64,000 nt of DNA from Elmis aenea (Eukaryota; Arthropoda; Insecta; Coleoptera; Elmidae), in contig OX393576.1 of the NCBI GenBank assembly GCA_947652605.1, forward strand, positions 11,682,575 to 11,746,574. Reading direction: 5' to 3'. The number at the start of each line of letters is the position of its first letter. Within the stretch, counting starts at the first letter, position 1. The translations under genes were made by a program, and so were the position numbers. Of this stretch, positions 55,779 through 64,000 are shown piece by piece. Below the pieces are notes generated by a model. It made no database searches and was not told where the DNA came from. It was given only the letters and a program-made list of their open reading frames with translations.

Positions 55779-56760
55779 CAAGGATGGTCCACTTTTTAGT
55801 AACAGGACTTTAACAGTCAATAGAAAAGCTTAGTTTAAAGCGAATATTCCATATCAACATGGGTCCAAAAACGCTTCATTTAAAGATACAGGGTGTTCAA
55901 AATTTTCGAAAAAATAAAGATAATGTTTAACCGTTTCTCAACCAGTAGATATATTCAAACCAAATTTGGTATACTGCACCACCTTACAGGTTACCACAAT
56001 CTGTAAAAATTTCAAGTCCCAAAAGCAACCACTGGCGGAGTTGTGGGGGTTCAGTTTCAATAAATTTTATAAAAAACTAGTACGGACCTGTTTAAAATCA
56101 AACTCGAACTTGTTTTAGTGTAAAACATTTTATTCTAAACAAAAAGTGTCTCTTAAGTTTCCTTCGTATCTGCCACAGTTTGGCGCGGAATTTCATTTAT
56201 TCTAGGTACTAATTTCGCGAAAAAGTTCGATCTAAAAATATCGCGATAAGCAGAAAATTGCAACTTGCAGAGTAAATTCTCATTAATCGTTGATTTGGCG
56301 GAAATTTTTCCCTCATTATTAGTATGTTCTTTTACGAATTTTAGCTATATTTTCAGATCGAACTTGGGAGCAAATTTTTCGCTGGAATTGTAAAATAAAT
56401 TAAATTTTGCGCCAAACGGTGGCAGATACCAAGAAAAGTCTACCCAAAAACAAGTTCGAGTTTGATTTTGAACAGGGCCATCCTAGTTTTTTATAAAATG
56501 TATTGAAACTGAACCCTCACAACTCCGCCACTGGTGACTTGTGGGACTTGAAATTTTCACCGATTGTGGTAACCTGTAAAGTGGTGCTGTATATCAAATT
56601 TGGTTTAAATATATCTGCTGGTTGAGAAACGGTTAAACATTACCGTAATTTTTTCGAAAATGAAGCGTTTTTGGACCCATGTTGATATGAAATATTAGCT
56701 TTAAAATAAGTTTTTTTATCGACTGTTAAAATCCTGCTACTAAAAAGTGGACCACCCTGT
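55779..56760. mobile_element. foldback element FB8, 0.98 kb
   Basis: Same family as FB4. Right end AGTGGACCACCCTG|TA is intact; the left end has lost its first bases (AAGGATGGTCCACTTTT). Arms share GGGACTTGAAATTTTCACCG and GAACAGGGCC-type blocks. No coding capacity. Confidence 0.85.
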
Positions 56761-56814
56761 ATAAGATTGAAGAACTACAAAACTTTTAATAAAAAGTGAA
56801 GCAGGTATGGAAAG

Positions 56815-56945
56815 AAAAATAAATCACTGTGAAGGAGATGGATTGGGGCAGTAACAGAAGATCTTAGGCAACTTCAGTCCCAAGAATGGAAAAAGCTTGC
56901 AAAGGACAGTAGGAATTCGAAAAGCACTACTGCAGCCTCGGGCCT
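56815..56945 (+). pseudogene. RTE-type retrotransposon 3' end remnant
   Basis: 56836-56915 reads RWIGAVTEDLRQLQSQEWKK and then LAKDSR, the usual C-terminal ending of RTE-like pol (RRWIDAVEEDL...W...A.DR). It starts about 75 bp after FB8. Confidence 0.6.
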
Positions 56946-57735
56946 TTAATTTTTAAAACTAAACGCACAGTTTGTTGTAAATAACTTTCAAATCCAAAAA
57001 ATCGTTGTCAATTCTCAATTTTGCAAAGAAGTGGTCTTCATGGCGTTCTGCTACTCGAACAGATTTATCGTTAAACGATCTCGCCACGGTGGCATTTCAT
57101 GTTTCAATTTTCTAATAAAGGGATTTTAAAATGAAATTATTTATTTTAATTTGTTTCCGTTTACATTTGCATTAAATCTGTCTTCATGAAATTTAAACAG
57201 CAAATGCCGAACTTTAGTATTTGAATAATAAGGTTTGTTTTAGATACTTTTAATAGTTTAGAGGAAAACTGTGAATGCAAATCCCGATAAAACGACTAAA
57301 ACGTATAATTTGTTTTTGTTCTGTTACTTGAGTCGAACGGAGAAAAAGACAATAATTGACTTTGGAAGACTGTGCCAAGAATGAAACAATTTTAAAGTAA
57401 ATATCTTTGGATTTCACTGTAAAAACTTTCTTATGTACACATTCAGTCGTTCTTCTCGATAACTTGTAATGAAAAATAAGGTTCGCGTCGTTTCTATGTC
57501 TCCATTATGCTACATAATAAAGTATACAAGAATAAATACAGAAAACATTATAGAGGATACCTCACAATAGAATCGTTTCGCATGTCAAATATTTTTGTAT
57601 ACTTCTGTTGTTGGAAACGAAAGCACTTCCTTTGTAAATACATTCCTGATTTCTAGGATATGATTTGACTTAGAAATGCCTTATTTTGCACGTCGAAAAG
57701 ATGGGATATTTCAGTAGTAGATAAACCATTTTATT
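56946..57735. other. non-coding stretch, nothing recognised
   Basis: AT-rich with no exon or repeat that I could support. It could hold a leader exon or promoter of the C1orf21-like gene, but I see no specific signal. Confidence 0.35.
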
Positions 57736-57744
57736 CTTCAAGCT

Positions 57745-57875
57745 TTCGCGGCCATTGTCCATCTTACAATCTTCGTTCCCAGGTGTTTGGAACCGCGTCT
57801 TCTTCGATTACGTGACGTTTCGACCATACTATCTTGGTTTTTATCAAACGACCCGGGAACGAAGATAGTAACAGT
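57745..57875 (-). ncRNA. degenerate hammerhead ribozyme-like sequence
   Basis: On the minus strand: stem I strand (GGGTCGT), core TTGATAA (consensus CTGATGA, two changes), stem II ACCAAGATAGTATGGT (ACCA pairs with TGGT), then CGAAAC and GTC, then ACG, which pairs with CGT of stem I. The unit is enclosed by a 10-bp inverted repeat, CTTCGTTCCC and GGGAACGAAG. This is the order of a minimal type I hammerhead with a very short helix III, as known from Penelope-like elements and retrozymes. Two core substitutions should abolish cleavage. No protein-coding Penelope remnant was seen. Confidence 0.6.
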
Positions 57876-59180
57876 AGATAAACCCTTGATATGGAAGTGT
57901 TTTATTACTGCGTGTACTTAGCTTTTTCTATTGTGTACTAGAGTATTGAATTGAAAACCCTGTGTACATTTTTTTCTACCATGCTTAGCAGCAATAAAAC
58001 CCTGCTTAAATTAGAAAATCGATAAGTTTACTCTATTTTTAGTTAGCCGCAAATTAAAGGTCGTTTGACTTGCAATAAACTCATAGTTATGTTCAAATAC
58101 CACATTATTTTACTTAAAATAATATACACGCTTCGTCGTTTATTGCCTTGCAGTTTAATCTAAAATTATTCGAGGAAATTGTAGAAGTCGTGTTTCTGTT
58201 ATTGCAGATAGCGTGCAGGAAATTGAAGTTATTTTGAAATAACATGCATTACAAGTTATAAACAGTTGTAGATAACAAGATTCTAGACAAAACGTACAGT
58301 TATAAATATATTTTTAAGTGATGCGACAATAACAGTGTTAAAAACAACTTTTTTATCATAAAACGTTTGCTTATAAGACAAAACAGAACGACAACTTCAT
58401 GTAATTTGTTCATCGTCGAAACGTGATAGCAAAATCTAGAAATGGATATGGAAAAACAACGATTAACAAAATAAAAAATAGCAATTTAAGCTAATCCTTT
58501 GGATGGTTTCCAATTTATTTTATTATATCACGAATCTATTCCATAATTTACGATTATTTTAATCTTGTCTTGACTTAAACCTTATTCAAACCTATAATTA
58601 TCTCCACTTTTAAAGTTTTGTTTGGCTCCTCCACCATTTTAATTAACAGCATAAATTTGTGCAAGACAAACTGTTTTCAGTTGTTTTAGATTATTGATTT
58701 TAACTATCTTAGTATGATGTTCAAAAACTCGAATTCGTGCTTAAATAAACTAAAATTTGTTTTCGTCAGGAGCGCTAGAAAAATTAAAGTCCCGTTCAAT
58801 TGTGAACTTCAAAAGTTGAACTTTTTTTGAACCTACAAAAATACTGCATGTGGGAAGTTTGACCGGTCAAATATCATCTCCAGAAAAACTTTTTACTGAT
58901 TGGGTCTCTTGAAAATATATCTAAAAGTGGCCGTGAATAGTAATCAGCTTTAAAAAGAATTCTTGCAGTGTGGTTGACTAGCTGATTTTAATAATGGAAG
59001 GCAATTAATCTTGATAGAAATTTGCGGGATAAAAAGAAATTGATGCTGTCGTTCACAATTATTTTGCAAGTATTCCGCAAAAAAGAATGGCTGGTAGCTT
59101 TTGAGGAATGAACAGTAAGATTGTCGAAGTGTATTCTGGTTGAAGGGAATTAGTACTTTAAACATAATAGAAATAAAATA
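57876..59180. other. non-coding stretch, nothing recognised
   Basis: AT-rich, without exon-like segments or clear repeats. Confidence 0.4.
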
Positions 59181-59300
59181 CCCTGCTTACCTAAACAGAG
59201 GACACCAAATGGAATTAATTACAAAATGTAAAAAATGTGGTGTTGCTCTATGCTCTATTCTATGTCATAATAATGCCCTTCAGCAACATTTTTATTTATC
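59181..59300 (+). pseudogene. piggyBac cysteine-rich C-terminal remnant
   Basis: Reads RGHQMELITKCKKCGVALCS and then ILCHNN. The CKKC...LC...C pattern is the Cys-rich end of piggyBac-type transposases. The rest of the transposase is absent. Distinct in sequence from the copy at 43.2-44.8 kb. Confidence 0.6.
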
Positions 59301-59742
59301 GTTTTGCACAATGTTACTCTTGGGCAACAATTTTTGTTTTTCAATAAAGACATTGAATAACTGAATAATTTTATTTTTTATTTTTCACAACATATATCTA
59401 AAATATTATTTAAGTCGATTTTTTTTTAAATCATGCACTGTGGGTTAGCTAGAACTGGAGCGGTAGCCCACAAATACTTAATCACACATAAGGAGATACA
59501 TACAATAACTTATATTACGAAAGTCATTTGTTGGCCACTCCAGTTTATTTTCTATTCCTAGTAATATTCCTAGTAATATTAATTTGTGATGTTTTAAATT
59601 AATTATTAGTAAAACAAAAAGTAGCTATCAGTTTTACTTCACAATAAAAAAAATATTTCTATAATCTCGTGGAAAAACGAAAAGAAGTTTTATTTGCTGG
59701 TAAATGCATATTCCGGAAAAGAAAAAGGTTTTAAATAATCTT

Positions 59743-60810
59743 GTTAAATTGACCAGTAAACATTTTTTTAAAAATGAGCAAAACCTGATTACGTCGAAGG
59801 TTTTTAAATTGTTTGTACCTCCCCAAAAGTATAGGAGTATAAAAACTCTTTCAAATTATCCCTTTAACAGACCAGTAAAAAAATTAAATTGGATAGCAAA
59901 ATTTAGGGGAAAGATGAGCAAATTATTATGATGTAATTTTTTTTTGTATAAATATCTCACCGCGAAGTTGTAATTACAAACTTTTTTCAATTATCCCGTA
60001 AAAAAGATCAAAGCATTTAAAAAATACAGCAACAATTCACCAAAAATGATGATATAAAAAGTTTTTGAATTTTTTGCACCTAGAGGTAAAATTTCAATTT
60101 CTCTCTCAACAACACGACTTTTTAACCCTTCTTAGGCTATTAACGAGACACATACGTCCCAAATAAGAGTGAAAATTACGTTTTTGTACTAAAATATTGT
60201 CATTGTTGTTCCATTGTCAACTAAAATAGTTTATTTCTACGAAAAGAATTGTTGTATTTCTAGTGGGTTTAAGCATTGTTATTTGCTGGTCTGAATTTAT
60301 GTATAGTTCCATTTTATGGGGGTGTAACAATGCCTTAACTGACAGGGTCATGTACACAAACCTTATGGTTTTGACAAAAACTGCAACAAAACTACTTTTA
60401 AATATCAATAAATTAAAAGTATGTGTATGTTAGCTAACTTTATTAATTATTATTAACTTATAAGAAAAAAATAGTAACGTAAATTTCGATTATTCGAAGT
60501 TATTCGTGTTGTATATCTATGAAATTATTTGTAGCACTTAATATTTATAAAAAGTCTGTACATCTTGTAAATGCGACTAGCAAAAAAATTAAAAAAAGCA
60601 GCAATAAATGAGCAAAAAATTATGACGTTAAACGTTTTTGAGTTTTTAGCAAATGTACCTCACCGTGAAGTTAAAGGTATAATTATTTTTTTTTAATTAT
60701 CTCGTATGAGAGGCCAGCAAAAAAATTGAAAATTATAGCCAAAATTAGCAAAAAATTATGACGTAAAAAGGTTTTGATTTGTGTAACTATGTACCTCCAA
60801 CTTAACGGAC
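59743..60810. repeat. degenerate satellite, unit about 110-125 bp
   Basis: Five diverged copies near 59743-59822, 59852-59976, 59988-60085, 60572-60682 and 60694-60810. Shared text: AATTATCCCGTA, GACCAGTAAAAAAATTAAA, ATGAGCAAAAAATTATGACG, TTTTTGAATTTTTTGCACC and CTCACCGCGAAGTT. The last two copies are separated from the first three by about 490 bp of AT-rich DNA. The ORF at 59704-59931 is an accidental reading of the repeats. Confidence 0.7.
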
Positions 60811-62223
60811 ACGAGAATACAACAAATTAAAGATTTATTTTGTAGGGAACACTTTAAATGGTTTAAATATGTTGGACAAATCAAAGCATTCTTTTTACTA
60901 CTTCCAAACGCGATGCTTTCTAGCAAGAGTTGATTTTGTAGCGAGATCCTTTGGAATACAAATTTAATCAAGCGTTTCTCTCTGTATGTTTCAAAAGACA
61001 CGAAACAAATCTACTTTTTATAAATAAAAGCGACTTACAAAGTAACCCACTTTCGTTCGAAACGAATGTGGGAAACACATGTAGCTTTATGAGTAAAAGA
61101 AAATGTTTATCCGGAATCATTCAGGTTATACATATATTTTCTTATCAAGGTCTACGAAGATTTTGTGTTAAGAATGTTTATTTGTTTTATCAAACTTGGA
61201 AAATCTTAAAATTTTGCACAATGTTCCTTTTTTATTGAGAAAGAACTGTCTGTATTTTTATTCCAAAAATAACTGTCTTTCTTGTAGATTTAACAATCTC
61301 TCATAACAGACGAATTTTTCCAGTTCTTAAATTTCCAAAATACATGTGTTGTTATCAAAATAAAGCTCCACGCGGTATTTTTACGCGGAGCAGTTGTTCC
61401 TTTTCACACGCGTTTTTAAAAGTTAAAAACGCTGTTGAAATTTACCGGTAACGCGATTGTGTTTTTCAGTGTGCGAGAGAAAGTGCTTCTTTGTGCAATA
61501 TGATCGATGCTGATACACACACTTCAAACAAAACTTAACCAGGTCACATGAAGCTGGGAGATTATGACCTTATTTGACCTGTCTCTAATCGATTGGGCCA
61601 CCCTTCGCAGGCGACTGGTGTTTTTTGACAATCAATAGCGCTAATGTTTTTGCGTTGCGGCGAAATCAAATAATATTCGTGTGTTATCTTCTTGTTCATG
61701 ATTTGCTCGCACTTCATTTAATTGTTTCCGAGAATGAGTAACGGCATAAAAAAATTCCCCCTGCAAATGTTGATATGAATTTTATTACGAAGAATTCGTG
61801 TAGTAATACGCCCCACATTTTCCTGCCTTTTTATTTAAGGCGAGAGGAAATTTCATTCCGTGTTCGTTATTAGCCACAGGTGAACCTAAGATGTACGAGG
61901 CGTATTCAAAAAGTTAATAACGTTTTAGGTATTTAACAAAAAAAAACGAAAATTGCCCTACCCAAAAGTATTTCTCAACAAATTGTTCCATCAATGTTTT
62001 TTATCGTAAAGTATACCGCCTTTATCTATAAGAGACTCGCTTGTAAAAGCAGCTTCTCCCACATTCCTTTATTGGCATAATCATTGCACCGTAGTGTACC
62101 TATATACCTGATCGAGCTGGCCTAAATTATTTTTGTTATTTAATTGATTCAAAACATGCTTATTTTCTAAGTCAAATATTAAAAATCATATTTTGCGTCA
62201 AAACAATAGTTTTTACTAGCTTG
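60811..62223. other. non-coding stretch with a GC-richer block
   Basis: 61360-61700 is GC-richer and non-repetitive (contains CACGCGGTATTTTTACGCGG, a short hairpin, and TCTCTAATCGATTGGGCC). It could be regulatory or a leader exon of the minus-strand gene. Nothing decisive. Confidence 0.3.
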
Positions 62224-62225
62224 AT

Positions 62226-62414
62226 ATACAGGGTAGTTCACAAAAAAGAGCCACTATTGGGATCTCGTAAACGGTAAGAGCTACAAAGAAGTTTAAATTA
62301 AACAAATTGTTCCCATTTCTGAGACCAATTAAGTGATGCTTTAATGTTTTAAAAAAATTCCACGGCACGCTAGATAATAAACAAAAATTAAAATGCTTTT
62401 TTTTAACGACCCTG
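62226..62414. mobile_element. short CAGGGTAGTTC element
   Basis: TA|CAGGGTAGTTCACAAAAAAG at the left and TTTTAACGACCCTGTTC at the right. About 190 bp with weak inverted similarity. It directly precedes FB9. Confidence 0.4.
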
Positions 62415-62429
62415 TTCTATGAAGACAGT

Positions 62430-63075
62430 ACAGGGTGGTCCAAATTCGATGGGATTACATGGGTATCTCGCTTAACAGTCAAGATAGAGAAACGGTTAAA
62501 TCACCAAAAATGTGCAGTTTTTTTTTAGGACAAACTTAGAACAGTGCTTAAATATATTCTATCATTTCCGGTTTTTCTTGTTTTTTTTTTTTTTTTGTTT
62601 TCACAGGCTACTTTTTGTTTCTCATCTTTAAAAAAATTAAAAAACCTTCGTAACTTGCGTATTATTGAAAATAAATACATCAAACTTATATATTTGGCAA
62701 GGGAAAAAATAAGGAATTGAAAGAGGTCATAGCCAACTATAGCTTCCATTTAAAAAAAGGTGAGTTTGTGTCATAACTTTTTAAAGGCGAGTGAAGAAAA
62801 AATTCAGTTCAATCAAAAACTACATAAAAATATCTAAAAGTAATCTTGATAAACTTTTTCGGTATTTAAAACAATAAGTGAGATATGACACATTTAAATA
62901 TAACAAAAAAACTGTTTTTCTTTGATAACTCAAAAACCGAAAATAATAGAATATATTTGGAAACGGTTCTGAGTTTGTCCCAAAAAACTGCACATTTTTG
63001 GCAATTTAACCGTTTCTCTATCTTGACTATTAAGCGAGATACCCATGTAATCGCATCGAATTTGGACCACCCTGT
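62430..63075. mobile_element. foldback element FB9, 0.65 kb
   Basis: TA|CAGGGTGGTCCAAATTCGAT at the left and ATCGAATTTGGACCACCCTG at the right. Arms of about 250-280 bp (CATGGGTATCTCGCTTAACA, TAGAGAAACGGTTAAATC and inverses) around a short centre near 62750. A related single arm is at 47359. Confidence 0.85.
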
Positions 63076-64000
63076 TCACAAAAGCTAGTGCCCTGCCATT
63101 ACAAAAGTATCAGTTATGATGGAAAGTATGTGGAGAAGTATTTAAGGGAGTGACATCTAATCAAAACAAAAAAAGTGTGACAAATATCGGTTGTTTCTTT
63201 TAGCCAAGCGGTATTCACTTTCAGAATATGCCCCATATCAAGGATTGGCTTCCTGAGATGCCCCATATACCACGAGCTTAAGAGGGTTCTTTTATATTGA
63301 TCAAACTTTATGCTTATAAGTATTCAGGTTGGGGTAGCTCCTGAAGGAAATCCAAAGCGGGCCCTAAATCAATTTTTAAAAACTTTGTTGGGAGTTTTTG
63401 ATCACACGACTTGGCTCAGAAAAGGCTTTTCTTGTTCCAGAATACCACGATTTGATTGTACGTCCAAGCACGTGCTTATAAATGTTAAATAAATTAAAAA
63501 TAATCTACTAGACACGTTACTTTTAAAACTGGAAGAAAATCTCTTTTAGAATCGATTATTCAACAAAATATGATAGTAATAAATTAAATTAATATTAAAA
63601 ATGAATCGTTAATTTGATTTCAAAATTTCTCAAAAGATAATTTCAGTTTTAACGTTATTTAACAATAATTTAAATATAGATTGATACTGCGGAGAAATAA
63701 CAACATTTAAAATAGTAATGAGTTGTAATTATAAATATTTAGATAAAATATTTGATTTAGTTTAATGTGATAATCGAGCAATACCATTCGTATGAACATA
63801 GTAATAAATACTGGAACAAGTAAATATTCAAATGTGACCTACATATTTGATGATCACAGGATGTATACAAAAATATGGGATAAATTTGGATGTTGCACGC
63901 TGATCGCCATTAACTACGTCACAAGCCAACATTAACGAAAATATAGTGGGCTAAATTTTCGATTAACATCACATGTTATGGATGAATATTATAAACATGT
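63076..64000. other. end of window, nothing recognised
   Basis: AT-rich, no exon or element supported. A small GC-richer block at 63310-63470 has an open frame (MLISIQVGVAPEGNPKRALN) with no known homology. Confidence 0.4.

Noticed and set aside
61360..61400. Hairpin considered as a tRNA or small RNA
   Set aside because: No tRNA arms or anticodon loop could be folded; only a short CGCGG hairpin is present.

Overview
This is a window of insect nuclear DNA, most likely a beetle. It is AT-rich, has spliced genes with GTAAG donors and pyrimidine/AG acceptors, and is packed with mariner, piggyBac, hAT-like, jockey- and RTE-type elements plus many palindromic foldback elements. There are no bacterial-style operons, rRNA genes or CRISPR arrays. 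The beetle assignment is inference from repeat content; the insect assignment is firmer.

The main gene is on the minus strand and spans about 49 kb. I assembled it from four exons whose splice phases all match: 55512-55255 (leader and start codon), 11945-11810, 9195-9138 and 7066-6266 (stop). The product is about 356 residues. It starts with the dual-acylation motif MGCGHSK and contains an SQQ-FF-MLDEKI-G-DY block that I recognise from vertebrate C1orf21 (PIG13), followed by a long Q/Y/S/P-rich tail not found in the short vertebrate protein. Intron 1 is about 43.3 kb and holds most of the mobile DNA described here. Upstream of 55513 is either leader intron or 5' flank.

The other near-intact protein genes are in or near that intron. 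A mitochondrial-type MaoC/hotdog hydroxyacyl-thioester dehydratase (HTD2-like, 140 aa) lies inside a 1.49-kb inverted-repeat element at 40519-42007, and its last eight codons and stop are repeat sequence. An intact 217-aa ORF1p-like protein (coiled coil plus RRM-like) at 33051-33704 has no reverse transcriptase next to it on the same strand. A 72-aa ORF at 4618-4836 is unassigned.

Mobile DNA by region: 0.5-5.9 kb holds a mariner fragment, a hAT-like element, two MITEs and a GC-rich hairpin. 7.2-8.0 kb has two MITEs in intron 3, and 10.2-11.5 kb has a mariner in intron 2. Intron 1, from 12 kb on, holds TA-flanked foldbacks (13.95, 16.0, 24.1, 34.3, 36.7, 40.5 kb), a pogo-like element (19.1-20.8 kb), a second mariner carrying a PIF/Harbinger-like MITE (28.6-30.3 kb), jockey copies (31.2 and 53.1 kb), a hAT-like MITE (38.4-39.6 kb) and a piggyBac deletion derivative (43.2-44.8 kb). 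Further foldbacks lie at 55.8 and 62.4 kb, and a degenerate hammerhead ribozyme-like sequence at 57.8 kb.

The most notable observations are the gene inside the foldback, the shared TA|CAGGGTG termini of otherwise unrelated foldbacks together with their solo single arms, and the hammerhead-like sequence. Boundaries are by eye; no alignment or search was run.
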